A stretch of 64,000 nucleotides of DNA from positions 1-64,000 of the forward strand of contig NAVB01000311.1 in assembly GCA_002179805.1 (NCBI GenBank), written 5' to 3'. A model generated the notes under the pieces. The model ran no database searches. It was given only the letters and a program-made list of their open reading frames with translations, and was not told where the DNA came from. Below, piece after piece: positions 1 through 12,140 of this stretch. How positions within the stretch are numbered: position 1 is the stretch's first letter; each line of letters starts with the position of its first letter. The position numbers and the translations under genes were made by a program. The DNA comes from Acanthamoeba lenticulata. Taxonomy: Eukaryota > Discosea > Longamoebia > Acanthamoebidae.

Positions 1-274
1 ATAATAAAACCATTATGCTATATAAAATTCAACAACAATTTTGAATTTTAACCAAATTTAGGTTCATTTTTTTAAAATAAATTTTTCCAATTCAATAAAA
101 TATGTTTTTTTCCTGTCATTTGTTGTGTCTGAGCAATACGCCAAAAAAGATATTCCGCTGCATATTTTGGCGGTATATGGACAGTATCAGCAGACTGTAG
201 TATTCAGCTGCGCCGCCGCACGTCGTCCAGCAATACCTGCGCCACGTTGCCTACCGGAATACTGCAAAAAGATG
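1..274. other. AT-rich flank downstream of tRNA-Glu
   Basis: The first 125 bases are very AT-rich with A/T runs, typical of intergenic DNA here. Bases 140-158 look like a degenerate copy of the 3' end and terminator of the neighbouring tRNA-Glu gene (see findings). A run of five A at 266-270, which is five T on the minus strand just past the tRNA 3' end, fits an RNA polymerase III terminator. No convincing protein gene is seen. Confidence 0.5.
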
Positions 275-346
275 TTCCGCTGCCGGGAATCGAACCCGGG
301 GCGCATGGGTGAGAACCATAAATGTTACCGACTACACCACAGCGGA
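275..346 (-). tRNA. tRNA-Glu (CUC)
   Basis: The minus strand folds into a full cloverleaf. The 7-bp acceptor stem pairs TCCGCTG with CAGCGGA, and the discriminator base is A. The anticodon stem TATGG/CCATG encloses the loop TTCTCAC, giving anticodon CTC and so glutamate. The T arm is CCGGG-TTCGATT-CCCGG. There is no intron and CCA is not encoded, as expected for a eukaryotic nuclear tRNA. A T5 terminator follows at 266-270. Confidence 0.95.
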
Positions 347-1144
347 TTTGTTGAACAATTATCAAAATGATGAAATCTACATATTATTAAGAAAATCCAC
401 AACAAAATCAGTCTTTTTGCATTGGCGCCAGTGAGGAGTGCTGATCACACCGACCCAAGCGTTTTCTTTACCCCACCACATTCCGCACTCTCCTGACTCG
501 TGTTTATTTTTTGTACCCAAACCACACAGCGCCTCCCCTCTTGTTCTGAAGCAAGAACGGCGTCCTTTCCCCGCACCGCGGACAGGATTTGGGGTAGCGC
601 GCTTGACCTTCCTCCTCCGCCGAGAGGGAGAGAGCCACAATGGCGGCAGGGCCGGTCTCGCTCGAGCTCTCATGGCCTGAAGCATGCCTCAGCAGCGCGA
701 CAACGGTGGGGTGATGATGATGGGGAAGGTGTATTGTGGACTATGAGATGTGGCGTAGGAGGATGGACGATGAAATTGGGAAGGATTTGAGTAGTTGCAG
801 TAGTAGTGATGATGATGTTGGTGGTGGCGATGGGCCTGTCGATGATGTTGAACAACAGCTGCCGCCATTCTGCGTGTGGTGATGCTTTCTGGCGTCGGCG
901 ATGCGACCCCCTCCTGAGGCGGTGGGATTGGGCGGCGGCGACGGCCAGCCTGACACGCGCCTTCAGAGGTGCGTGTTGTTGGTTTCGTGTGGTCTGGCTG
1001 GCGCCTGGCGGCTCGTCGTGCATGCTCAGCTCTCGACAGTCTCTCTCTTCTCTTCTTTCTCCATCGCTCAGCTCAATACCGACTGTTCCATCCCCCAACC
1101 AACCCTTGTCGCGTCAGCGCCGCCACGCGTGCGCGCGCGATGGG
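347..1144 (+). other. Gene-poor stretch with a possible small plus-strand gene
   Basis: No clear gene is recognised. A candidate plus-strand start at 640 (beginning MAAGPVSLELSW, in good A-rich ATG context) closes after 24 codons. Splicing ACG|gtgggg at about 708 to an acceptor just before the ATG at 747 would extend it through an acidic/serine segment (DDDVGGGDGPVDDVEQQL) and perhaps one more exon to about 970, where a GTGCGT donor-like site lies. This could be a short gene converging on UPF2, or chance. The GAT-rich DNA here resembles intronic DNA of neighbouring genes. Confidence in a real gene is low. Confidence 0.2.
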
Positions 1145-4100
1145 CTACGCATACCGGCCAGAGTCCTGCTGCGACGCGCCTCGGCCGCGGCCCGCCTGCT
1201 GCTGTTGCTGCTGCGCCAGCCGGACGGCGGCGTTGCCGCCAGCGGGGAACGAGGTCGGGGTGGCCGGCTTGGCGACGTTGGCGAGGAGGCGCTGGGCGGC
1301 GCTCTGCGTCTGCTGCCGCCGGGCCTTCTGGTTGCCGCGGCCACGACCGGCCGCCGCGCTGAAGGACAGACCCGTCGAGCCGATCAACTCTGTGGCACAA
1401 CACAAAGGAATGTTAAGCACGCCTACGCGAGAAAAAGAGAGACAAAGAGAGCGACAGAGGCCGGTACCGTCGAGCTCCTTCTCCTCCTCGGCGCGTTCAT
1501 CAAAGGCGGCCAGCGTGCGGCGCTTGAGCTCCTCGTGCTCGCGGTTCTCCTCGGCCTTTTGCTGCGCGCGCAGCACCGCCAGCGAGCAGTCCATCGGGAT
1601 CACCACGTTCTTGGTCTGCATCCACGTGCCCCCAACCAAATCACGGGTGAGCCGAAAAACAGTTGGGGGGGGGGTGAAGGGAAAAGCAGAGAGGCCGGAC
1701 CTGGCGCTCCTTGCCGCGCTTGAGCATCACGCGGAACTCCATGGCCTTCTCGCCCTGGACCTCCTTTACCACGTTGTCCTGCTGAAAATTTACAGAAAAA
1801 AAAAACAAAAAATAAATAGGAAATAAATAATCAAAACAAATATGTGAGCTCAGGTCCTTGTCAGCGAATTGGGCGTGCAGGCGGAGGGCGAGGGCACCTT
1901 CTTGGTGCCGAGCAGGTCGAGCGGCTTGAGGAGCTCCGTGTGGACGTTGACTGGCTTGGCGTCCTGCCGGCGCTGCTCGTAGGACTCGCGCATCATCCGC
2001 TGCAGCGCCCGCTCAAACTCCTCGTCGTCGGGGTCGCGCCGGTCCTCCACCGCGGCGGCCTTGGCCTTGGCCTCGTCTTGCGCCTCGTCTTCGTCATCTT
2101 CGTCCTCGTCTTCGTCATCCTCATCGTCCTCGTCGTCATCATCATCGTCATCGTCCTCCTCAGCGTCCTCCTTGCCGGCGGCGTTGGGGACCTCCTCGTC
2201 GGCCTCCTTCTCCTCCTCGTTGTCGACGCTGCCGCGGCGCTCCTCGTCCTCCTCTTCCTCCTCTTCCTCGTGGACTGCAGCGCCACCGGCGACATTAACA
2301 AACAATAAATAAAGTATTTGTACAATAAATCAATCATAATTATAATAAAACAAAAAAAGGGGAAAAAACAAAGGCGGAGGCGCACCCTGGTTGGTCAGGT
2401 AGGAGTCGAGGCGGATCTCTCGGTCGACGTAAATTGGCCCTTTGGGGTAGTGGTGCGGCCCGTGCGCGGCCTCTTCCTCCTGCTCCAGCCTCTCCGTCTG
2501 ATATTTTTTTGTAAAATATTTTATCGTTAATTATTATCATTAATAAAAATGAGATTCCAAAAAATAACGAAAAATGGGCCGCACCTCACTGACGGCCTCC
2601 TCAAAGGTCTGGAAGCGGACGAGCTTGGGGCGGAGGGTCTCGAGGGCGTCGGAGACCATGAACTCGATATCGATGGGGACGACCTGCTTAGACAGGTAGT
2701 ACCGCTGGAAGTAGACCAGGAACCGGTCGAGCCGCTTCTTGGCCGTGCCCCGGTCAAAGTACTTCCCGCACGTGTCCAGCAGCACGCAGATCAGCCTAAT
2801 CCGGAAGCAGTCGTCCGGCGGATCCAGCGTCAGGTCCCCTGCGCCCATGGATGACGATCGTGATCATGAGGATGATGAAGATGATCATGAGAATGATGAA
2901 GATGATGAAGATGACGATGGTGATAATAGAAAAATGGAGTACCTGCGCGGTGGTTGAGGAGAAGGTAGAGGACATAGAAGACGATGGCCGACTCGACGAG
3001 GCGGTAGTTGTAGAGCTCGCCCAGGTACTTGATCTCGGCCACGCGCTGCTGCTGGTACTTGAAGTCCGGGTGCTACGCATCCCCCCCCCCACGAGAGCAG
3101 AGGATCGTCACGATGAGGATGACGTTGATGAAGAAGAAGAAGAAGATGGTGATAAAGGTGAAGATGATGATGAACGTCAAGGAGAAGAGGGTGGGGAAGG
3201 GTACGTCGAGGCCGTTGACGACGTTGTGGAGGAGGGTGTCAACGAGCTTGGTGCCCATCATGTCGTGGTACTGCGAGAGAGCGGCAGCCAGCGATGCCAC
3301 GACGTGGATGTTGCCATACTTGCCCTTGTGGATCTTCACGAACGTCTCCAGGATGTGGTCCTGCAAGTGGATTTGTGCGAAATTTAAATAAAAGAATCGA
3401 AATCAAGTAAGAGCAGGAAGAGGAAGGATGGGGATCGTCACCTCCTCGGTGTCCCAGGGGAGCTTGCGGAGCTGCTTGAGGATGTTCTTGACCGTGTGGC
3501 GGTTGAGGTCGTTGTAGACCAGCTTGTGCGTGTACTGCACCATCGGCGGGATCAGCTTCTCCTGCTCGAGTGGCAATTTCACCAGCCCACGTATATGTCG
3601 ACAACATGGCACACACGTCATCGTCGGTCAGCAACAGCATTTGGAGAACGCGGATTGCCCACAAAAGAAACAACAAACCTTGCGGGCGGGGCGCTCGGGC
3701 GGGATGCACTGGTAGTAGGCGTTCTCCACGTTGTTGGCGACGCGGTTGTCCAGGTTCTTGATGCCCTTCAGCCGCATCATGATGTCCAGCTGTGATCGCG
3801 ATCCCCCCCCCAAAAACAAACAATGGATGTACCATCTCAGCCTCAGAATGACCACAACAAGGGAGTCTTCTTTCTTAAGAGAGCGGTATACCATGTTCTT
3901 GGTGCGGACGTGGGTCTCCGGGTTTCTGTACAGGAAGCGGCCGCACTGGTCCAGCAGCGCACACGCCACCTGCAAAAAACGGGACCAAATCAGCGGCACG
4001 GGGAGGAGGAAAGGGGATTTGGGGGGGGGGGGAAGGGAAGAGCACACGAACCTCGATGTTGTGGTGGACAAAGTCGTCGAGGCACTCCTTCAGGCACGAG

Positions 4101-7100
4101 AAGATCAGGTGGACGGGGCACACCCGGAACTTGACCAGCTCCCCCAGGAACCGCACGTTCTGAGGCGAGAGAAGGCGCGTGAGAGGAGCAGGATGAGGAC
4201 GAACGCACGGGACGCAACGAGGTGGTGGTGATGGTGTAAAAGGGGCCAGACCTTGAGCTTGGTCTCGATGAGCAGCTGGTCCTTCTTCCTCATGAAGCAG
4301 TTGAACTCGTTCTCCAACTGTCGCACAGAAATTTCAACAAAAAAGAGTTCCAGAAATCAACAACAAGAAAAATCAGAAGAAAAAGTGGCCAGCCAGGTAG
4401 TACGAGGGCGACGAGGGCGGGGCCGATGTCCTTCATGCACTGGTTGAGCGTCGCCACGAGCCGCGCGTAGTAGGGCAGCAGCGCCAGCTGTGTGCGCGGC
4501 GCGTTGAAGAGCGTCTGCACGGTCGGCAATGATGACGATCGTCAGCATGAACGTTTCGGTAGAAAGGACACGATCCAGCGAACCTTGACGAGCTTCTTGC
4601 GGTTGCCTTTGGTGTTGATGTAGCAAAAGTCGATGGCGGCCTTGTCGATGAGGTCGCGGTTGACGCAGTTGGGGAGGCGATGGAGCAGCTCCTCGAGGCT
4701 CACTCCGCCCACTGACATCTTTTCCTCCTCCTTTTCCTTCTCCTTCTCCTTGGCGGCGTCCTCGGGCGACTTCTTCTTGCTGGTTGTCGTTGTCGACGTC
4801 GCTGTCGACGTCGTCGCTGTCGCGGCGCCGTCATCCGCATCAGGCGCGGCCTCCTTCTCACTCTCCGCCGCGTCCTTTTTTTGGTTCACATGATGAGCAC
4901 GCATTCCACACGTTCCATACATTCCAACAAAGACTCAGGGAAGGGGAGAGTGCGTACGTCGGCGGCGTCCTTCTTGGCGTCGCCAAAGAGCACGGCGGGC
5001 AGGAGGGCGCGGAGCTGAGGGAGGTCCTCGTAGAAGGACCGCGTGTCTTCGTCGTTCCAGATGGGCTCCACCTCCTGCGCCTTGGCTCCAGTCTGTCGAC
5101 AGACGACACGGGATGGGACCGAGACAGGACGGTGAGACGCGGGTAGTGCTAGGCGCGAGAAGCCAAGCGGAGCGGGGTGAGTCGAACCTTACTGAGCTGG
5201 GCGGTGTCGGCAGCAATTCGCGTGGTGGTGTCCTCTTCGGGCAGGCTGGGCAGCTCCTCGTTCAGGAGCTCGGCAAATGCGGCCATGTTGTTCTGCAACT
5301 TGTCGTAGGACTTGCGCATCTTGTCGTAGGCAGCCTTGTCGGCCTCGCTGAGCTCGCCCCGGGTCTGCAGCACTTTGTTGTTCTCGCGCTCCCGCGCGCG
5401 CAGGCTCTGATGGAGGTGATGGTGGTCTTGCATCAGTATTTCGAGAATCACCAGCCAAGAACGAGCGGTACCTTGTGCTCTTCGACGAGGAGCTCGCTGG
5501 CGGCCTTGTAGAAATTGCGCACCATCGTCGTGAGGCGGTCCTTTTGCTCGGGCGTGGCCGTTTCGTCCAGCGGAGGCAACGGCTGCACGATTCATTGATG
5601 AGAATTGAAAATAAAATATTTGTTAATAAGAATAACTAAACACAAGACAAAGTCGCAGTGATAGGAAGAAGAACTAAGGTGTAGGTACCTCGGCCTGTGA
5701 GAACTGGTGCTTCTCGGGGACGAGACCCAGAACTTCTTCGCCGACGGCGCGGGTAAAGCTCACCACAAGCATGAGGTGGTTCTGGAAGGTGTTGACGAAG
5801 TGCTCCCTGTCGCCCCTGAATTCTGACCCGTTTGTGTTTACCTATTTCGTTTTTTTTTTTTAAAAAAAAAATGTTATCACAAGAAAAACAGAATTTAAAA
5901 TTCAGAGATAAAGGCACGTACGAGGTCCCTAACGATCGCGATGAGCACGCCGATGTCAACATAGACGCCGGCGAGGTAGAGCTCGCAGAGGAGGCGCAGA
6001 ACGACGCGCTTCTTGCGAACGGTGTCGGCCTCGGTCTTGCCCGGAGTGTCGTAGGACTTGACCAGCGCGGGGACGAGGTGCTTGGCAAAGTCGCCGGCGT
6101 AGCGCTGGTGCATGAGGGAGCACACCTGCACCGAGGCGTTGATGTCGGTGGGCTTGAGCGTGAGCGTGAGCTCCTGTGCGATGGCGTTGACGGCCTCCGG
6201 GATGAACTTGCTCGTGTTGAGGGTGTTGATCTCGGCCGCCAGCTTATCCTTCTGGTCCTCAGTGATCTTGGCCAGCTTGCGCACAAACGTCGCGTTCTTC
6301 TTCACGCTCGAGTCTCCGCGCACGTTGGGGTCGGGCTTGGCGTTGATGTTGGCCTGCCGCAGCGCGATCTTGGCCTCGCGGACCTTGCGCGCTTCCTCGG
6401 CTCGCTTGCGTTCCTCCTCCTCGCGCTTCTGGCGTTCCTCTTCCTCACGCTTCTTGCGCTCCTCCTCTTCGCGCAGCCGCCGCTCCTCGGCTTCCTGGCG
6501 CTTCCGTGCCTGTTCCTCCTCCTCGCGCTTGCGGCGCTCCTCTTCCTCGCGCTTCTTGCGCTCGAGCTCCTCGCGCAGCTGCTCCTCGGTCTTGGGCGGC
6601 TCCTCGGCCTTTTTGCGCACGTCGCGCTCCTTGCGCCGCCGCACGCGGTCCTCCTCGCGCTTTTTCTTGTCGAGCTCGAACTCGGCGTCCGTCTTGGTCC
6701 CAGCGCCACGCGATGATGGTTTCTTCCCGCTCGCGCGCTGCCTCTCGGCTCCTCCGCCACCGCCGCGCCCGCCCGCAGGTTTGGCAGGCGAGGCCGTGCC
6801 GGAGCCCGCCGCTGGGTCCGATGGGCCAGGTTTGTCGGCCCGTGAGCCTGCAGCCTTGTCTCGCCTCTGTCCGCCCCGACCGCGCCCACCACCACCACCG
6901 CCACCGCCGCCATTTGCCGAGGGCGCCCCGTGGGAGTCGCCGTCGCTGCTCGAAAGAGAGGAAATGCAGCGATCTCTCGTCAGGGTTTTCAAAGCTGCGT
7001 GGGATATAAAAGCCAAAGAGGGAAAAAGTACTTGAGTCTTGTGGGATCGTCGTCTGGTTTGGCCTTCCATTTGCCGCCTCGCCCACCGCGGCCTCTGCCG

Positions 7101-7262
7101 CCGCCACCGCCTCCTTGGCTCTGCACAGCAGCTGGAGGCGCTCCCTCGCCCTCCCCAGGGGGCTGCCCACCAAATTGGATTAACTACACAAAAATTGAAG
7201 ATGATAATTTTACTCGCTGCGATCCTTACCTTTGCTATCCACTTTCGGGAGTATTGTGACAT
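1145..7262 (-). CDS. UPF2: UPF2/NMD2, regulator of nonsense transcripts 2
   Basis: UPF2 is the scaffold of nonsense-mediated mRNA decay that bridges UPF3 at the exon junction complex to the helicase UPF1. The start (MSQYSRKWIAK) is at 7262; donor AAAG|GTAAGG lies at 7230/7229 and exon 2 resumes at 7162. A Gly/Arg-rich N-terminus is followed by a long E/K/R charged coil (about 6340-6690) and the first MIF4G domain, recognisable from LRQANINAKPDP and SVQVCSLMHQRYAGDF. Further MIF4G-type helices run through many short exons to about 2550. Next comes an acidic tract (about 2070-2290) and a C-terminal UPF1-binding region (FERALQRMMRESYEQRR; VVIPMDCSLAVLRAQQKAEE). It ends in a Gln/Arg/Gly tail with stop at 1145. 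About 20 short introns are seen, and the spliced protein is estimated at 1,300-1,450 residues, slightly longer than metazoan UPF2. It is divergent from the secreted-protein gene at 7443. Confidence 0.93.
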
Positions 7263-7442
7263 TTGAAAATGGTGAAGGTGTGCGTCTGCTGCGTAGGAAA
7301 GAAGTGGAGATGATGCCACGCGATGTTGCTGTATCGAGTTTTCTTAAGGTTTTCTTTTGTTTTCTTAACGATAGCGGATTTTGCTGGGATTGGGTAAGGG
7401 GCTGGCGCCCTTTGGCTCAAGAGGAAAGTTGTGACATCAGAA

Positions 7443-8794
7443 ATGATGGAACGAGGCAGCCTCTGGATAGCGCTTCTAGCGCTAACCTTGCTTTGCCTTA
7501 GCGCCAATGCTGAGGCAAAGGCAAAGAAAAGTGTACGCTTGGGCAAAAGACTAGTGGTAGAGGGTGACTGATTTAAATTGTTCATATTGACAGGACATTA
7601 CCGAACGGTTAATGTCTGATCCTCGACTTGCTCCTGAGGTGAGGGACATGATGAAGAGGAAAGTGATATTGGTATGATAGAAATCTTGTTCCCTCAACAC
7701 CTACTCACCGATTATCAATTCAGAAAACGGAGAAGATGGCAGTGCCAGACTCTCTGCAGACTATCACCGAAGAGGACCTCGAGACCGAGCAACAGTACGA
7801 TTTTTTATGCTTTCCAAATCTGTTTTATCCTGTTGTTAAGGTTAGCATGTTCAGTGCCAAGAGGGGCGTCGCCAGAGGAGGCATCCACGGGCACAAGAGG
7901 AACTGGCAAACCGTTCCCCGACCGGCTCCTGTCCGTAACAACGACGTCCCGGTCAAGTACGACCTAAGCGCTTACGCCTATCGGCAACCCACCGTCGCCG
8001 AAGAGGCCGTGGTGAAGCACCTAGGTATGATGAGCATACTTTAGCTCTGTTAACTCAGTATGGGTAACATTGGAGTGCATCACAGGGGCTTTTATCACTT
8101 CGTACCGCTATGACGACACATCAGATCTCTACTTGAATGTATGTCCTTCATGCAGACTTCGGAAAATGCTTGCTGATGCTTTTTTCGCGCCACCAGATGC
8201 ACCCGGTCTTGGTGGAGATGGCGATGAACTTGTCCCTCTCGGCAGCTGAGGTGTACAACACATGGGATTCGCTCACCTGGGCCGAAAGCTACCGGGAGAC
8301 GCTCATCTGTGACATCGACTTCACGCTCGAGAAGCCTGTGGTCGGAGGAGGTACTGTGGTCCTGTTGCTCCCCATAAGTACGAATTCTAACGCAACTGAA
8401 TGCAGGCCTCCAGTTCGATGCCCCCAACTACTGCGTGAAGGATGTTGTTGGCGCAAAGTTCGCAGGGGATACGGAGGAGGAAGTCTTCAAGAGCCTCTTC
8501 GAGAACTATGAGGCGATCATGGTTGATCCGGATTACCGAATCATCTCTGGTGCGTTCTTCCTCCTCCCGGCGTGACGGTGGTTCGTCGTAATTGAACTGG
8601 TTTTCTGTGCAGGCGCCTGCGCTGAGCCCGTGCAGCCCCGTTTCAATGGCGCACCGAGGCACGGATACTGGTGCTGGGTGTGGTTCGTGAATATGCCGGG
8701 AGGGCTTCTCACCAGCGACGATTGCTTGTGCACGGCCACTGCTGGCAACTGCTGCAGTCGCCTACTCAACCCTCGCATCCGCTACTTCACCTGA
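7443..8794 (+). CDS. Secreted Cys-rich protein of unknown function
   Basis: The start at 7443 (MMERGSLWIALLALTLLCLSA) gives a textbook signal peptide, with likely cleavage after SANA. Eight exons splice in frame with GT-AG introns of 45-63 nt, for example donor gtacgc near 7531, acceptor ccaccag before MHPVLVEMAM and acceptor ctgtgcag before ACAEPVQPRF. The spliced protein is about 290 residues. The middle has a charged region (KYDLSAYAYRQPTVAEEAVV) and a possible folded segment (DLYLN-MHPVLVEM). The C-terminal part is rich in Cys and Trp (GYWCWVWFVNMPGG, then DDCLCTATAGNCC). I recognise no family. Secretion or ER-lumen residence is inferred from the leader; there is no KDEL and no second membrane segment. 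Stop at 8792-8794. Confidence 0.8.
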
Positions 8795-8878
8795 TTCCCT
8801 CTTCCTTTGCTTCTTCCCTCTTGTTGACTGCAGTCTGCTTCCGACGGGAACATCATAAACAAAAGGAGAGACCAAATC

Positions 8879-10589
8879 ATGACGTGTCCTATTCCGCCGA
8901 AGCAGTATCGCTGCCTCATTTCTCGGGCGGAGACAGCCCTCTTCCAAACACGCACCATAACGGATCGTCTGAGCGCATTAGCATTTGTGACCCGAGCAGC
9001 CCTGCTCCAGGCACAGTCCACATTTCACCACGAGATGTCTCTGATGCGCGGCAATCTGGCGAACAGCTTGACCGATGAAGAGCAGCTGCAGATGGCGCTT
9101 GCATTGAGCGAGAGTCAGTTGGAAAGCGAACTGGATGAGGAAGTTCGTTCCTTCCACGTCGTTCCTTCCCCACCACAACCAGCAGCTCGGGCACCGCCAC
9201 CGCGCCCTGCCCCGCTCGCACGATTTGATGACAAGATTCAAGACTTGTCTGATCTCACAACCGAGGCCACGGAAACTGATGAGCTGATCGCACGCCAATT
9301 GCAAGCAGAAGAGGAGGCAGAGGCCAAGGAAGAGGCTTCGGCTCCTGTGCCCATACGCATGCCGCCCCCGTTGCTGCCCTTTCCCTTTCCTCCCGCCTTG
9401 GCGTCGCCGCCCTTCCCATGGACGCGCGACCACGTACCGCCTTCCCCAGGACCTACCTCCTTCTTCAACGGCCTTACCGACAGCCAGTTCGCCAGGCATG
9501 CGCTCTTCCCCTCAATGCCTATCATATCTTTCCCCGACTACTTGACCTCATATCCCACGCCCTAGGGAGCTTCAAGCCAATGAAGAGGACGAGCTCCTCG
9601 CGGCCAACGAGCAGCCAGCCCACTATCGCCCTCCTCTTGTCCCTGGTAGCCTCCCCTACATCAGGCTGATGCGTGTAGCCAACAACGGCTCACCTTCTTA
9701 TTGTTGATGACGACGCGACGGGCAGCGGCCGACAACCAGCTGAGCAACAGCATGGACGACGCCGTGATGCGCGCCCTCGAGGAGAGCAGACGCGAGGCCG
9801 AGGAGCATGAACGGAGGGCGCTGCGGGAACAGCAGGAGCGCGAATACCAGGAGACGCTGCTCATGGACCAGATTCGCGAGAGCGAGCGCGAAGAAGAGGA
9901 GAAGCGCTGCCGCCGGCTCGAGGAGGAGACGCGCCGACAGGCGCTCGAGGCCGAGGAGCGCCGGGAAGAGGAAGCCGCCGAGGCCGCGGCCTTGCGCTAC
10001 TCGCTGGAGCTCAAGCGCGACAGCGAGATCGCTCGGCTCGAGCAGGTCGTTCCTGCCGAGGTGACGCCGGAACAGGAGAAGGAGGCCGCGCAGCGAGGCC
10101 GCCGGGTGTGCATGCTGGTCGTTCGCTTGGCCAACGGCGAGCGTCTTGAGCGCAAGTTCTGGGGAGACAGCACGCTCCTCGACGTCAAGCACTTTGTCGA
10201 TCTGCACCTCCTACGAGCCGCCAAGCGAGAGGATGAGGAGCGCCAGGCGCGTGCCATGGGCCATGGCGATGGCGATGCACGGGGCGAGGAGTCGCAGCAA
10301 GCAGAGGAAGATGAGGAAGAGCGGCATCACGAAGAGGAGCAGTTGCAGCCGAGCCGCTACGTCGCTCCCAACTACGCCTTGGCCACGACGTACCCACAGA
10401 AGAAGTTCACCGACTGGTGCGTAGACGCCTCGCGCAGTGCAGACCATCCTCCGACGCACACAACAAGTGGTTTTCTCACGTCCATGGGCTTTGGTCGTTT
10501 GGTGCAGGAACGAGACATTGGCCGCGGCCGGCCTGTGCCCGCGTGCCTTGGTCTGCCTCCAAGACGTGACCCCCGCTACGTGGGCCTGA
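8879..10589 (+). CDS. UIM/UBX-domain protein (FAF/UBXD type)
   Basis: UBX proteins are adaptors that bring ubiquitinated clients to the AAA ATPase p97/Cdc48. A ubiquitin-interacting-motif-like helix (DEEQLQMALALSESQLE) lies at about 9079. A Pro-rich linker follows, then a second UIM-like helix (DDAVMRALEESRREAEE), a long E/R coiled coil, and a UBX fold (RVCMLVVRLANGERLERKFW, later LCPRALVCLQDVTPATWA). Introns: 9491-9568 (SQ restored as CA|G), 9676-9728 (giving RLMPADNQ) and about 10413-10505 (DW restored as TG|G). The stop is at 10587-10589. The N-terminus is uncertain: the frame is open from ATG 8879, but ATG 9034 (MSLMRGNLANSL) gives a cleaner protein. The domain order resembles FAF1/FAF2-like proteins, without a clear UBA or UAS domain. 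Confidence 0.85.
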
Positions 10590-10688
10590 ACATTTCGTAA
10601 ATACCTCGAATACTTTCTGTTTTGAATAAAGATAAATACTTTTTCGTAATTGAAAAAGAAAAGATACAGCTCTTGTGGTTGTCAACAA

Positions 10689-11968
10689 ATGGTTGCGATG
10701 CTTCGACGGCCCTTCGCCGTCCTCGTTGTGTGTTGTTGGTTGCTCCTGGCAGCTCGAGCGACGGCGGATGCAACGGTGGTAGATTGCCACACGGCGGACG
10801 AATGCTTGGTGGCCCTTCGCGGTCATCTCATCGCATTGCAGGACCTTGAGGATGCCCTCTCGTCCCCCGCTGCGAACTCGCTTTCCCTTTTGCAGTTGCA
10901 AGTGCCCCTCAACCGCTTCACCCAGCTGACTGATCGCATGGTGGCCATTGCTGATTACCTCGCCCATTCCACCCCGCACGTCCCGCCAAACTTCGCAGGT
11001 GCCCCTTCTCTCCCCTCCACTCGTGCTGCACACGACGTGTCATCCATCACTCTCCATCGGCTCATCGCTGCGATTGGAATTAAATCAACAGGTGCTTTTG
11101 CCGCCAACGCGGCCTTAGTAGAGGGCAAAGACGCGACCGGCGCTGGCGTGCGCGACGACACCGGTGGTCCTACAACATTCGGTGAGGGCGAAGAAGACGA
11201 CGAGACTGATGAGGAGCTCCGCCAACAGCAACTGGTCGAACACGCAGAGGACCGCGAGCTCTACGTGGACAAGCTGGAGACCCTCCACCGCATCGTCCGC
11301 AAGGTGCAGGCCATCAAGGCCACGGGCTCCACGCAGGACCGCGACCCGTCCCACGAGATCGGTGCGCACAGCAGCCTCCTGAGGCCGTACATGGGCGGGC
11401 GACTAACGACGCATGCGCAGCGCACCTGGAGGAGCTCTACCGCACCGAGGCCAAGCGCATGGGCGACGAGTGGGCCGACACGCCGCTGGCCGACCAGGAC
11501 TATGATGAGTTTGCCGACGAGGCGCTGGAGCAGTACGTGCACTACAACCCGGACCTCGCCGCCGCCGACGACCCGGGTCTGCGCGAGATCCGCGCCATCC
11601 AGAAGCAGATCAACGCCGCCTACGCCCTGGCGCAGGGCTCCGGTGCGCACGTGTGTGTGTGTGTGTGCGTGTGTGGCTGGCGGTGGCTGACGGGGCGGCT
11701 GCCTGCGATGTGCGCAGAGCGGGAGCAGCGGCTGGCCGAGCTGTCGGAGCAGCTGCTCAAGTTGTGGGAGAGCGGCAAGTACGCCGACTACATCAAGGTG
11801 ATCTCGCTCTCGTCGGACGAGGAGAGGACCCACAACGTCACGTGGAGCATGTCGCCCGACGGCGTCCTGCGCGTGGAGAACGTGCGCGACGAGCACGACG
11901 ACTACGACGATGACTACGACGATGAGGATCAGGTGGATGACGAGGACGACGAGACGACGTGGATCTGA
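10689..11968 (+). CDS. Secretory-pathway acidic protein, unknown family
   Basis: The start at 10689 (MVAMLRRPFAVLVVCCWLLL) gives a signal peptide ending near ARATA. Introns lie at about 10999-11091, 11361-11420 and 11640-11717; the last contains a (GT)n run. The mature protein has a short Cys pair (VVDCHTADECLVALR), helical charged segments (DELYVDKLETLHRIVRKVQ-like), a segment rich in Asp/Glu/Tyr (DQDYDEFADEALEQYVHY) and a compact tail (SADYIKVISLSSDEE-like, then VTWSMSPDGVLRVENVR). It finishes in a very acidic Asp/Tyr run and TTWI. No KDEL-type signal is present. The acidic, helical, secreted nature is seen directly; the function is unknown. Stop at 11966-11968. Confidence 0.8.
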
Positions 11969-12140
11969 AGCGAAACAAAAGGGAGCAAAAGATGTTGTAC
12001 AGCCGAACAAGCATTTTGTTATCATTATTTTAAATAACATAAAATAATGATAATAAAAACAAGAGATGTTTTTTGTAATATATTCTTTTTATTTTTTTTC
12101 CTTGCCAAAATGGCGGTGATGAGCGCACAAGCACCAGCGC

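Noticed and set aside
1844..2312. Plus-strand poly-Ser and Leu/Val-rich frames
   Set aside because: They are shadows of the acidic Glu/Asp tract of UPF2 on minus; the GAC/GAG repeats stay open in other frames.
2851..3391. Plus-strand frames rich in Met/Asp/Lys
   Set aside because: They cover GAT-rich introns of UPF2 and exon shadows; the minus strand reads clean MIF4G exons between.
4016..4034. Long G run as a possible functional motif
   Set aside because: It is a homopolymer in a UPF2 intron (C-rich pyrimidine tract on minus); similar runs occur at 20157-20166 and 36987-36996.
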